From assembly GCF_037198285.1 (NCBI RefSeq), contig NZ_CP147243.1:1578422-1642421 (forward strand): a stretch of 64,000 nt of DNA, read 5' to 3'. Within the stretch, counting starts at the first letter, position 1; each line of letters starts with the position of its first letter. The position numbers and the translations under genes were made by a program. Below are positions 8,091 through 16,906 of the stretch, piece after piece. Below the pieces are notes generated by a model. The model saw only the letters and a program-made list of their open reading frames with translations. It was not told where the DNA came from and did no database searches. This DNA comes from Haladaptatus sp. DJG-WS-42. Lineage in GTDB: Archaea; Halobacteriota; Halobacteria; Halobacteriales; Halococcaceae.

Positions 8091-10094
8091 ATGCCAGAAG
8101 ACACACGCATCGGCGTCGACATCGGTGGCACGTTCACCGATTTCATCAGCATTGACGAACAGACCGGAACGGTTCGCGTCGTAAAGACGCCGTCCGTTCC
8201 CGAAACACCGGAGCGGTCGGTCGGAAATGCGCTTCGTGAAAGCGGGGTAAAAGAGGCGAGTCGGCTCTCACACGGCACCACCGTCGTCACGAACGCCATC
8301 CTCGAACGGGCAGGTGCGGAGACGGCACTCATCACCACCGCGCGGTTCGCGGACATTCTCGAACTGGACAGACAAGACCGCGACGACATCTACGACCTTT
8401 CGTACAAGCGAAAACAGCCGCTCGTCCCGCGCTACCGGTGCTTTGGCGTCGAAGAACGCATTGGCCCCGACGGCGAGGTCGTTACGGAACTCGATGAGTC
8501 CGCGGTCACGGAGATTGCGGCGGTTCTCTCTGCGGCAAACATCGAATCGGTCGCCGTCTCGTTTCTCCACTCGTACGTGAACGACGAACACGAACGGCGC
8601 GCAAAGGAACTGCTCGACGCCGAACTCGACATTCCCGTGACGACCTCGAGTGAGGTACTCCCCGAGTTCCGCGAGTACGAGCGGACGAATACGACGGTGT
8701 TGAACGCCTACGCCCGCCCGGTCGCAGAGACGTACCTCGACCGCTTGACGAGCGAAATCGACGCCCACAGTGCCGTCGATGAAATTGTCGTCATGCGTTC
8801 TGACGGTGGCGTTGTCCCCACCACCGAAGCCGCCACCTTGCCAGTGTATCTGGGGGTCTCCGGCCCCGCTGCGGGCGTGACTGCCGCCACCGCACTTGCC
8901 CAGCAAGCAGGCTTTTCGGACATCTTCACCTTCGACATGGGCGGGACGAGCGCGGACACCAGCCTCGTCAGAAACGGAACGCCCGAAATCACGAAGGAGG
9001 GAACCATCGGCGAACAGGCCGCCTCGATTCCGATGTACGACATTCGGACCATCGGCGCGGGCGGCGGGAGCATTGCGTGGGTGGACGACGGCGGCCTACT
9101 CAAGGTCGGGCCGCGCTCGGCGGGGGCAGACCCCGGCCCTGCGTGCTACGGCCACGGCGGGACGGAACCAACCGTCACCGACGCGAACGTCGTTCTCGGC
9201 CTGATTAATCCGGACGCCAACTTCGGCGGATCTATCGACCTCTCGAAAGAGGCGGCAGAAGACGCGCTCGCCCCGCTCGCAGCAAAACTCGACTGCAGCG
9301 TGCTTGAGGCGGCACAGGCCGTCTACGACATCGTGAACATGAACATGGTCGAGAGCGCGCGGGTGTTGAGCGTCCAGCAGGGCATCGACCCGCGGGAGTT
9401 TTCCTTTGTCTCATTCGGGGGTGCAGGCCCGCTCCACGCCGCGGCCGTTGCCCGCGAACTCGGCACAGAACGAGTCGTCGTTCCGCCCCGCCCGGGCATC
9501 CTTTCTGCGGTTGGGTTGGTGTACTCGGATGTGCGCCGAACCGCAAGCAAGACGAACATCAGCCGACTCGCAGACACGCCCGCGGCGACGCTCGAACAGC
9601 AGTTCACCGACCTCGAAGCAGCGGCACGAAGCGGGATTGGCGTCCCCGAATCGGCGACGGTGACCCGCCACACCGATCTGCGCTTTGCGGGGCAAGCCCA
9701 CGAAATCAGCGTCGAGACGCCGGCCGAGTTGACGGCCGAAGACTTAGACGCGCTCGCAGACCGGTTCCGTGCCCGCCACGACGAACGCTATGGCTTCGTG
9801 ATGGAGAGCGACATCGAGGTGGTGACCTGCCGCGTCGCGGTGACCGTCCCCGGCGAGAAGCCGACCATCCAGTGGGAGATAGACGACGTCGCAGACGCAG
9901 GCACCCGCGACGTGTACCTCGACGGTCACCACCACACGGCGACCGTCTTGGAGCGCCAGACCCTGCCCCCGGGCTACGAAACGACCGGCCCGGCAATCGT
10001 CGAGATGGAAGACAGCACGGCCGTTGTCCTCCCCGACCAGACCCTACGCATCGACGACCACTACAACATGATTCTGGAGGACACAGATGAGTAA
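8091..10094 (+). CDS. hyuA: Hydantoinase/oxoprolinase subunit A (HyuA family)
   Basis: A 667-residue protein with the HyuA layout. An N-terminal ASKHA ATPase half begins with DIGGTFTDF (residues 10-18). Central motifs are FDMGGTSADTSLV and GAGGGSIAW near residues 280-325, and a C-terminal oxoprolinase-like region follows. With HyuB this family performs ATP-dependent opening of a five-membered cyclic amide (N-methylhydantoin, 5-oxoproline) or acetone/acetophenone carboxylation. Location beside an amine oxidase and a Liv-type importer favours a ring-opening amidase over a carboxylase, which would usually bring a third subunit. It overlaps hyuB by eight bases. Confidence 0.9.
   Translation: MPEDTRIGVDIGGTFTDFISIDEQTGTVRVVKTPSVPETPERSVGNALRESGVKEASRLSHGTTVVTNAILERAGAETALITTARFADILELDRQDRDDIYDLSYKRKQPLVPRYRCFGVEERIGPDGEVVTELDESAVTEIAAVLSAANIESVAVSFLHSYVNDEHERRAKELLDAELDIPVTTSSEVLPEFREYERTNTTVLNAYARPVAETYLDRLTSEIDAHSAVDEIVVMRSDGGVVPTTEAATLPVYLGVSGPAAGVTAATALAQQAGFSDIFTFDMGGTSADTSLVRNGTPEITKEGTIGEQAASIPMYDIRTIGAGGGSIAWVDDGGLLKVGPRSAGADPGPACYGHGGTEPTVTDANVVLGLINPDANFGGSIDLSKEAAEDALAPLAAKLDCSVLEAAQAVYDIVNMNMVESARVLSVQQGIDPREFSFVSFGGAGPLHAAAVARELGTERVVVPPRPGILSAVGLVYSDVRRTASKTNISRLADTPAATLEQQFTDLEAAARSGIGVPESATVTRHTDLRFAGQAHEISVETPAELTAEDLDALADRFRARHDERYGFVMESDIEVVTCRVAVTVPGEKPTIQWEIDDVADAGTRDVYLDGHHHTATVLERQTLPPGYETTGPAIVEMEDSTAVVLPDQTLRIDDHYNMILEDTDE
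10076..10080 (+). promoter_or_regulatory. Shine-Dalgarno site of hyuB inside the end of hyuA
   Basis: GGAGG ends six bases before the ATG at 10087, within the last codons of hyuA. It fixes the hyuB start in the eight-base overlap and suggests translational coupling of the two subunits. Confidence 0.6.
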
Positions 10095-11835
10095 CATCGA
10101 CCCGGCAACCTTAGAAATCGTCAGAAACTCGCTGCACAGCGCGGCCGAAGAAATGGGCGAAACGCTGCTTCGCACCGCCTATTCCTCTGTTATCCGCGAG
10201 GCAAGAGACTGTTCGACCGCGCTGTTCGGCCCCGACGGCGACCTCATCGCGCAGGCAGAACACATCCCGATGCACCTCGGGTCGATGCCGTACGCGCTTG
10301 CCCACAACTTCGAGGTCGCCGCGTCGCTCGGAGAAGACGAGATTCTGGTGTTCAACGACCCGTATCACGGCGGCCAGCACATCGTGGACATCATTGCCTT
10401 CCACCCGGTGTTCGTCGGCGGCGAGCGAATCGGGTTTGCCGGCAGTATCGCCCACCACATCGACATGGGTGGGCAGGGTGCGGCCAGTTTAGGAACGGGC
10501 GTTTCGACCACCTACGGCGAGGGCTTTCGCTTCCCGCCGCTCGTCCTCGATACGACGAGCCGCGAGTTCGACAACTTCGTCCGCACGCTCGCCTCGAACG
10601 TCCGGGCGAGCGAGTACGTCATCGGCGACTTCAACGCCCAACTCTCGGCGAATCGCCGCGGCGTCGAGCGCCTGTCGGGCATCGCCACGAAGTACGGCGT
10701 CGAGACGTACCGCGAGGTGCTCTCAGAACTCGATAGCTACGCAGAGCGGTTCATGCGAAGTCGCATCGCCGCACTCGACGACCGCACCGCGACGGGAAGC
10801 GAGACGGTCGAAATCGAAGCGCCCGGCGACGAACCCGTGGACACGACGGTTCGCGTCGAAGTCACCGTCGATGGCGACGAGTTAACCGTTGACTTCACCG
10901 GCACGGCCGACCAGTTCCCCGGCTACATCAACTCGCCCATCGCCTCGACGCACTCTGCGGCGTATTTTGCCGTACTGGCGTCGCTCGGGGGCGAAGACCT
11001 CCCAATCAGCGCCGGGGTTTATCGGCCAATCGCCATCGAGGCTCCCTCGGGGACGCTCGTCAACCCGACCGAACCGGCAGCGACGCGCGCCCGGATGAAG
11101 ACGTGCTGTCGCATCTACGACGCCGTGCTCCGGGCGCTCTCTGACCTCTCACCAGAACGCGTCCCAGCAAGCGCGTTCAACAGCACGACGCCCATCGTGT
11201 TCGCCAAACAATTTGATGACCACACGGAGGTGTTCATGGACCTGCCCGGCGGCGGTTGGGGAGCGTACCCCGGCGGCGACGGCGCATCCGCGACGACGAA
11301 CCCGCTCCAAAACGAGATGAACATCCCTATCGAAGCAATCGAACAAGACCACGAGTGGCTTCGCGTCGCAGACTACAGCCTCGTGCCCGACAGCGGCGGT
11401 GTCGGCGAGTATCGCGGCGGCCTCGGGGTTCGTCGCGCCTTCGAAATCGCCTCCGGCCCGGCGAGCAGTACGGGCTACGCCGGACGGCTCGAAAACGGCG
11501 CGTGGGGTGTGGGCGGCGGCGGTACTGGCATGCCGGGCGACACCTCGGTCACCCGAACCGACGGCACGGAATCGCCGCTCGGAACCGTGTGGGATACGCC
11601 GCTCGACACCGGCGACGTCGTCTCGGTGACGATGGGCGGCGGCGGTGGTTACGGCGAGTATGCGAACCGCTCCGTCGCGCGTGTCGCAGCGGACGTGGCG
11701 AGCGGCTTCGTCTCGTTCGAGCAGGCGGTTTCCGCCTACGACGTCGCGGAAGACGACCTCACCGACGCCCTCACAGACTTGCTCGGCGACGGGTTCGAGG
11801 CCTACGCCGCCTACCACGGCTGGCCGACTGTCTGA
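10087..11835 (+). CDS. hyuB: Hydantoinase/oxoprolinase subunit B (HyuB family)
   Basis: A 582-residue hydantoinase-B protein of usual length. Recognisable segments are the N-terminal EIVRNSLHSAAEEMGETLLRTAYS, NDPYHGGQH and AHHIDMGG near residues 98-130, and the Gly-rich C-terminal GGGGGYGEYANR. The His/Asp-containing centre lies in this subunit in characterised relatives, while HyuA handles ATP. It is the last gene of the operon starting at livH. The SDR gene follows after 60 bases, possibly with its own promoter. Confidence 0.92.
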   Translation: MSNIDPATLEIVRNSLHSAAEEMGETLLRTAYSSVIREARDCSTALFGPDGDLIAQAEHIPMHLGSMPYALAHNFEVAASLGEDEILVFNDPYHGGQHIVDIIAFHPVFVGGERIGFAGSIAHHIDMGGQGAASLGTGVSTTYGEGFRFPPLVLDTTSREFDNFVRTLASNVRASEYVIGDFNAQLSANRRGVERLSGIATKYGVETYREVLSELDSYAERFMRSRIAALDDRTATGSETVEIEAPGDEPVDTTVRVEVTVDGDELTVDFTGTADQFPGYINSPIASTHSAAYFAVLASLGGEDLPISAGVYRPIAIEAPSGTLVNPTEPAATRARMKTCCRIYDAVLRALSDLSPERVPASAFNSTTPIVFAKQFDDHTEVFMDLPGGGWGAYPGGDGASATTNPLQNEMNIPIEAIEQDHEWLRVADYSLVPDSGGVGEYRGGLGVRRAFEIASGPASSTGYAGRLENGAWGVGGGGTGMPGDTSVTRTDGTESPLGTVWDTPLDTGDVVSVTMGGGGGYGEYANRSVARVAADVASGFVSFEQAVSAYDVAEDDLTDALTDLLGDGFEAYAAYHGWPTV

Positions 11836-11895
11836 GCGGACGGTCTCACGCTCTGGTTTTCGAATTATTATGTTCCTGCAGCGCCATCGTTTCGC

Positions 11896-12681
11896 ATGAC
11901 AGCCTCGATTCCACCGCTCGCAGACGGCCTCTCGTTTGCAGACGACCACGTCCTCGTGACCGGCGCGGCCACCGGCCTTGGCCGCCACATTGCGCTCTCG
12001 TTTGCGGCGGCGGGTGCGACGGTCTCTGCGCTCGACATTGCAGAAACCCCACGAGACGAACAACAGTCGGTCGTTACAGAAATAGAAGAACTGGGCGGGA
12101 GTGCAGCTTTCTTGCAGGCAGATCTCACTGACGAAACGCAGGTACGAGAAAGCATCGCGGCTGCAATCGACCGCTTTGGCCCGCTCTCGGTGCTCGTGAA
12201 CAACGCGGGCGTAAACCACCTCGGGAGTGTAGACGAGGTGTCGGTCGCAGACTGGGATACGGTTCTCGCGGTGAATCTTCGCGGGGCGTTTCTCACCGCC
12301 CGTTACGCCCTTCCGTCGCTGCTCGAAACCTCGGGGAGCATCGTCAACATCGCCTCCACCGCGGGCTTACACGGCTCGCCGGGCTACGCCGCCTACGGGC
12401 CGTCGAAAGCGGGCTTGGTGAATCTGACCCGCCAGCTCGCGGTCGATTTCTCGCCCGACGGCGTGCGCGTGAACGCCATCGCTCCCGGTATTATCGACGC
12501 GGGCATGGCCGCACAGGAACTCGATGACCCTGAAACGGTTGCCTACAAGCAGGAAAAAACGCTGTTACCGCGCTTTGGCACGCCAGAGGACGTGTCGAAC
12601 GCGGTGGTGTTTCTCGCGAGCGACGCCGCCTCGTTCGTGACGGGCGAAACCCTCGTCGTGGACGGCGGCTGGTGCGCCTGA
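11896..12681 (+). CDS. Short-chain dehydrogenase/reductase
   Basis: A 261-residue classical SDR. The NAD(P) motif is TGAATGLG near residue 21, followed by NNAG near residue 100, the catalytic Ser in NIASTAG, and Tyr/Lys in YGPSK near residue 165. The end VTGETLVVDGGWCA is typical of FabG-like SDRs. It would interconvert an alcohol and a ketone. It lies just after hyuB and converges with livJ with one base between stops. It may process the carbon skeleton released by the upstream enzymes (inference). Confidence 0.92.
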   Translation: MTASIPPLADGLSFADDHVLVTGAATGLGRHIALSFAAAGATVSALDIAETPRDEQQSVVTEIEELGGSAAFLQADLTDETQVRESIAAAIDRFGPLSVLVNNAGVNHLGSVDEVSVADWDTVLAVNLRGAFLTARYALPSLLETSGSIVNIASTAGLHGSPGYAAYGPSKAGLVNLTRQLAVDFSPDGVRVNAIAPGIIDAGMAAQELDDPETVAYKQEKTLLPRFGTPEDVSNAVVFLASDAASFVTGETLVVDGGWCA

Positions 12682-12682
12682 G

Positions 12683-14035
12683 TTACTCGTACAGCGAGTT
12701 GTCGATTTCCGTGTCCGAGAGTTCGAACGGCCAGACGACGTTGTTTTGCTGGTCGACAATCTGTGAGGCCAGTGCTGGCACCGTATCCTTGCCCCACAGT
12801 GCTTGGTGGAACGGACCGTCTTCGGTCCAGTCGAACATCCCTGCAGAGCCGGTGTGTGGGTCTAAGTCGATGACCGCCTGTTCCCACGTCTCGACCGAGA
12901 GGTTTGCTTTGCCACCGATTTCCGCCATCACTTTGTCGACGATTTTGAGGTTGTCGTACGAGAGCGACCCAGAGGACCCGGGTACGGCACCGCCGTACTC
13001 GGACTGCCACGCGTCGGCCAGTCCAATCTCTTTGGTGAGTTTCGGGATTGCGCCGATGTTCGTCATCCAGAGCACGCCGTTTGCGGCGTCTCCGGCGAGG
13101 TTGATGGTCTCCGGGTTCGACGGCACGAACGTGTGCATGAAGTGCGTCTGGTCGAAGCCAGTCTGTCTGAACTGCTTGATGAGGTTCGCCCCCGCCGATG
13201 GTGCGGTCTGGACGGCCCAGACGATGTCCGGGTCGTTCGAGCGAATCCGGGTCAGCAGCGACGTGAAGTTGGTCTCGTCGACTGCCACTTCGTCCTGGGA
13301 GACGACGTTCCAGCCACCCTCCTCTAAGTACGAGGCGGTCGCGTCCATCACGGACGTCCCGTAGGAGGTGGTCTCGCCAATCATGGCAATGCGCTTGTTG
13401 TCGAACGGGAAGTAGCCGTCACCGGCCTCCTGCATCCCGTCTAAGAACTGTTGCCAGCCAAGGCCGTACGCTTCGGATGGCGGACTCATCTTGAACACGT
13501 TGCGCATGTCCTGGCTTTCGATTTTCTCGTTGATGGCCGCGCTCACCGAGTTCGAAATCATCTGCGGGACGCCTTTCGCTGCGGTGACTTCGACCACCGC
13601 GAGGCTCACGTCACTGTGGAAGCCACCGGCAATCATGTCGACTCCCTCTTCGTCGATGAGGAACTCAACGGCACTGCGTCCTTTCGCGGGCTCTGATTCT
13701 GAGTCGCCGAAGTACAGTTCCAGCTGCGTGTCCGAATCGCTCGCGTTAATTTCCTTTGCCGCGAGTTGTGCGCCCTTTTTCAGCGCATCGCCGATGTTCG
13801 AAGCCGGCCCGGAGAACGGGCCGTACACGCCGACTTTGAGCGCGTCGCCGCTGGATCCACCACCGTTACCGCCACCGCTGGTGGTCGTCTCGTCGCCGCC
13901 AGCGCCGCTCGTTGTGGTCGTCCCGTCTGCACCCTCGTTATCGCCGAGACAGCCAGCAACCATCGACACGGTCGCCGCGCCCCCGATAGTCTTCAGGAAG
14001 CGACGCCGCTGTGATGAGTACTCATCCTTTGTCAT
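12683..14035 (-). CDS. livJ: ABC transporter substrate-binding lipoprotein (LivJ family)
   Basis: 450 residues. The chosen ATG at 14035 gives MTKDEYSSQRRRFLKTIGG, a twin-arginine signal, followed by a lipobox (VAGC) at about residue 29. A Ser/Thr/Gly-rich linker comes next, then a type-I periplasmic-binding fold (VGVYGPFSGPASNIGDALKKG). A longer frame upstream is not needed. The TATA box is about 27 bases before this start. It is the extracellular receptor for the LivHMGF importer, encoded convergently instead of in the operon. Confidence 0.9.
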   Translation of the reverse strand: MTKDEYSSQRRRFLKTIGGAATVSMVAGCLGDNEGADGTTTTSGAGGDETTTSGGGNGGGSSGDALKVGVYGPFSGPASNIGDALKKGAQLAAKEINASDSDTQLELYFGDSESEPAKGRSAVEFLIDEEGVDMIAGGFHSDVSLAVVEVTAAKGVPQMISNSVSAAINEKIESQDMRNVFKMSPPSEAYGLGWQQFLDGMQEAGDGYFPFDNKRIAMIGETTSYGTSVMDATASYLEEGGWNVVSQDEVAVDETNFTSLLTRIRSNDPDIVWAVQTAPSAGANLIKQFRQTGFDQTHFMHTFVPSNPETINLAGDAANGVLWMTNIGAIPKLTKEIGLADAWQSEYGGAVPGSSGSLSYDNLKIVDKVMAEIGGKANLSVETWEQAVIDLDPHTGSAGMFDWTEDGPFHQALWGKDTVPALASQIVDQQNNVVWPFELSDTEIDNSLYE

Positions 14036-14057
14036 GGTGATACATAACAAAGACAGG

Positions 14058-14088
14058 TGATAAAACAATTCCGATGACTAATTATCGG
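14058..14088 (-). promoter_or_regulatory. livJ promoter with adjacent inverted repeat
   Basis: On the minus strand TTTTATCA (14058-14065) lies about 27 bases before the livJ ATG. Immediately upstream is CCGAT-N8-ATCGG (14071-14088), a 5-bp inverted repeat in operator position. The motif differs from the repeat upstream of livH. Confidence 0.45.
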
Positions 14089-14125
14089 ACAATGCTCAAT
14101 AATTCGGAAATAATTAAAACGTAAT

Positions 14126-15430
14126 TTAATTGTCTGTCACGGTCCCGCACCAATCCAGTGCCGTGAGCGCGAGCGCTTGGGCCGTTTCAACGAGCGAATC
14201 GAGTTCCACGAACTCGTCTGCGCCGTGGATATTCTCGCCCGTGGGGCCAAGCGTCACCGCCGGGATGTCGTAATAGAGGTTGTAGAAACGCTCGTCAAGC
14301 CCGGCGTCGCCGCCGATGAACGCCCCCGTGCGCCCGGTGACGCTCTCTGCGTTCTGCTTTGCGAACGTGACGATTTCTTCGTCCGTTGCGGTTTCGTGTG
14401 GGTCTGCGCTCCAGCCGTACCACTCGATTGTTGGCTTGTGTTCTGCCAGCCACTCGTCGTCTGCGGTGACGCTTTCAACTGCCGCTTCGACCTGTGCGCG
14501 AACCTCCTCGCGGGTCTCGCCCGGCGGCCAGCCGATGCGACACTCGATGGTGGCTTCGCCGGGCACCGTCGAGGGCCAGTCACCGGCTTCGATGACGCCG
14601 ACGTTGAGGTTGGTGACGTTTCCGGCGGCGTTCGGGTCGCGGTTGGTGACGGGAGCGTAGTCGATTCTGGCTTTGCGCTCCTTGTCGAGGTCATCGAGCG
14701 CCGCGTAGAGTTTGCACATCTTGCCGATGGCGTTTACGCCTTGGTAGCCGCGGGCGGCGTGGGCCGACTTGCCCGACACGGTGACGCGGAAGTACATCAC
14801 GCCCGCGCTGGCGATGCCGACGTTCGGAATCATCCACGGTTCCGGGACGATGGCTGCATCCGGCTGATAACCGCGCTCTAGCGCGGAGAGCAGACCGCCA
14901 ACGCCGCCGTCTTCTTCCTCGATGGTCGTCTGGAGAATGAGGTCGCCCGCAAGCTCAACGCCGAGCTCAGAAAGCGCCTGATACGCGAAGATGAACGCGG
15001 CGACGCCGCCTTTCATGTCGGCTGTCCCGCGCCCGTACATCCGCCCGTCTTCGATTTCTGCCCCCCACGGCTCGTGGCTCCACGCGGAGGTTGGATTTGG
15101 CGACACCACGTCAACGTGGCCGCTGAACGCGAGTGACGGCCCGTCGCCTGCCCCCTCGACGACCGCGGCGACGTTCGGTCGGCCCTCGTATCCGTACTTC
15201 TCGAACGACGTCGTCTCGAAGTAGCCCGGATGCCCGCGCAGTTTTTCAGCGTCTGGCTCCCAGACGTCGGGCGTCAACCCAAGCGATTCGAACTTCTCGA
15301 TGACGACCTGTTGGACGGGGCCTTCGTTCCCGGTGACCGACTCCTGTTGGACGAGGTCCGAAAGAAGAGAGAAAAGCTGGTCACTGTTTGCTTCGATGTA
15401 CTCTAGTACTTGTGTTCTATCTGTTGTCAT
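14126..15430 (-). CDS. M20-family amidohydrolase/deacylase (ArgE/DapE type)
   Basis: 434 residues from the ATG at 15430 (MTTDRTQVLEYIEANSDQ). A longer open frame upstream reads antisense to the CE4 gene and is not coding-like. Metal ligands are visible: His in SGHVDVVSP, Asp in GRGTADMKGG, the catalytic Glu pair in TIEEEDGG, and a C-terminal His in GENIHGADEF. The M20 family removes acyl, succinyl or carbamoyl groups from amino acids using two Zn2+/Co2+ ions. Next to HyuAB and a CE4 protein, a carbamoyl- or N-acyl-amino-acid hydrolase is attractive, but argE/dapE-like deacylation is equally possible from sequence. Confidence 0.87.
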   Translation of the reverse strand: MTTDRTQVLEYIEANSDQLFSLLSDLVQQESVTGNEGPVQQVVIEKFESLGLTPDVWEPDAEKLRGHPGYFETTSFEKYGYEGRPNVAAVVEGAGDGPSLAFSGHVDVVSPNPTSAWSHEPWGAEIEDGRMYGRGTADMKGGVAAFIFAYQALSELGVELAGDLILQTTIEEEDGGVGGLLSALERGYQPDAAIVPEPWMIPNVGIASAGVMYFRVTVSGKSAHAARGYQGVNAIGKMCKLYAALDDLDKERKARIDYAPVTNRDPNAAGNVTNLNVGVIEAGDWPSTVPGEATIECRIGWPPGETREEVRAQVEAAVESVTADDEWLAEHKPTIEWYGWSADPHETATDEEIVTFAKQNAESVTGRTGAFIGGDAGLDERFYNLYYDIPAVTLGPTGENIHGADEFVELDSLVETAQALALTALDWCGTVTDN

Positions 15431-15571
15431 GACACACGGTCCTTGTGTTCCAATTTTCACAGAGTACCCTAACTGTATGCCTCCCTGTGGTATTGGCCGA
15501 AAATCTTGACACCCGCTTTCTGCAACAGTGGCTGACACCCATTGATATTTCACCACGCTCGCTGAATTTTC

Positions 15572-16414
15572 ATGGGAATGCCTACCAAGGATGACGCAAA
15601 TTGGGGGGAGAACCGAGCGGCGGCGATGTTCAGTTTCGACCTCGACGCAGAAGAACTCTGGCGGACGAAAATCGAAGCCGACCCTGCGTACGACAAGCCA
15701 CCGATAAAGACCCGCGGGGAGTTCGGCCCGAACGTTGCCGTCCCGCGCATCCTCGAACTGTTCGAGCGATACGACCGCAAATGTACGTTCTTCGTCCCCG
15801 GGAAAGTCGTCGAATCGTACCCCGAGACCATCCAAGCGATTCACGAAGCGGGCCACGAGTTGGGCCACCACGGCTACACCCACACGAACCCAGCGAACAT
15901 GACCACAGACGAGGAAGAGGAAGAACTCAAACGCGGCCTCGATGCGTTCGACGACGTCATCGGCGAGACGCCCGTGGGCTACCGAAGCCCCGCCGCAGAC
16001 CTCAGTAACAACTCACTCTCGCTGCTCGCAGACAACGGGTTCACCTACGAAAGCAGCCTCATCGACACCGATATTCCCTACTTCCACAACCTTGAAGGCG
16101 AGCGTAACCTCATCGAAATCCCCTTCGAGTGGAGCCTCGATGACTGGCCGTTTTTCGGCTTCAACATGTATCCGCCGCTTCCGTATCAGAGCGGCATCTC
16201 ACCCACGCAACCCGTCTTCGATACGTGGCGACGCGAGTTCGACGGCCTCTACAAACGCGGGCGCTGTTTCGTCCTGACGATGCACCCGCAAATCATCGGC
16301 CGCGCCGGGCGCATCGACATGCTCGAAGAACTCCTCCAGCACATGCTCGCCACGGGCGATACGTGGGTTACGACCGGCGAGGCCATCGCCGACCACTGGG
16401 ACGAAACCCACTAA
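15572..16414 (+). CDS. CE4 polysaccharide-deacetylase-fold hydrolase, PuuE/allantoinase-like
   Basis: 280 residues with no signal peptide, so cytoplasmic. It contains the NodB/CE4 fold: FSFDLDAEE near residue 20, KCTFFVPGKVVE near residue 70, HELGHHGYTHTNP near residue 95, GYRSPA near residue 140, and TMHPQIIGRAGRI near residue 233. The last motif and the LDDWPF insert are those of the CE4 branch containing PuuE-type allantoinases, cyclic imidases and HpPgdA, not secreted chitin deacetylases. It is divergent from the M20 gene with a shared 141-base promoter region (TATA-like TTGATATTT near 15541-15550). Hydrolysis of a cyclic ureide or imide is inferred. Confidence 0.82.
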   Translation: MGMPTKDDANWGENRAAAMFSFDLDAEELWRTKIEADPAYDKPPIKTRGEFGPNVAVPRILELFERYDRKCTFFVPGKVVESYPETIQAIHEAGHELGHHGYTHTNPANMTTDEEEEELKRGLDAFDDVIGETPVGYRSPAADLSNNSLSLLADNGFTYESSLIDTDIPYFHNLEGERNLIEIPFEWSLDDWPFFGFNMYPPLPYQSGISPTQPVFDTWRREFDGLYKRGRCFVLTMHPQIIGRAGRIDMLEELLQHMLATGDTWVTTGEAIADHWDETH

Positions 16415-16445
16415 CGAAACCGGAAAATTTGCGGGGAACCGTTGG

Positions 16446-16715
16446 TCAGAGAGTCACGGTGTCGTGATGCCAGCCGGGGTCGTGGCCAGTGTCGGCAATA
16501 ACGTCAGCCCGACACGCCGGACAGTAGTCGGGGGTGGCCGCTTCGGTGCGGGGGACGTACACGCCGCCGCCGCACTCGACGCACGCATCCGCGACGATGT
16601 CTACACAGTCCGCACAGAGGTTGAAGTCGTCAACGGTGAGGTCACGAAGGGGTTCGAGTTGTTTATCTAGATAGTACTCGTCGATGACTGTTTGACAGCT
16701 GTGGCACGGTTTCAT
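16446..16715 (-). CDS. Small zinc-ribbon protein
   Basis: 89 residues from the ATG at 16713-16715 (MKPCHSCQTVIDEYY). It has four CxxC knuckles: CHSC, CADC, CVEC and CPAC, enough for two zinc ribbons. A TATA-like AACTATAT on the minus strand lies about 35 bases upstream. No partner is obvious; small double zinc ribbons in haloarchaea are mostly uncharacterised nucleic-acid or protein binders. Confidence 0.75.
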   Translation of the reverse strand: MKPCHSCQTVIDEYYLDKQLEPLRDLTVDDFNLCADCVDIVADACVECGGGVYVPRTEAATPDYCPACRADVIADTGHDPGWHHDTVTL

Positions 16716-16906
16716 AGCGGTACGTGTTGGGCCATGTGACCACCCCACATATAGTTATTCCCCAAAACTGGGTCGGATACGCAGGCAGACGGTGATTTTT
16801 CCGGCTCGCGCTTCGACAGCTGCATCGCACAACACCGAAGATGACAAACTGATGCCAGAACGGCTACCGCTGCGCACTGACAGGTCGTCCACTCGGTATC
16901 GAACGT

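Noticed and set aside
14126..15883. A 585-residue open frame for the M20 protein
   Set aside because: The first 150 residues are antisense to the CE4 gene and unlike any M20 N-terminus. The ATG at 15430 gives a normal start.
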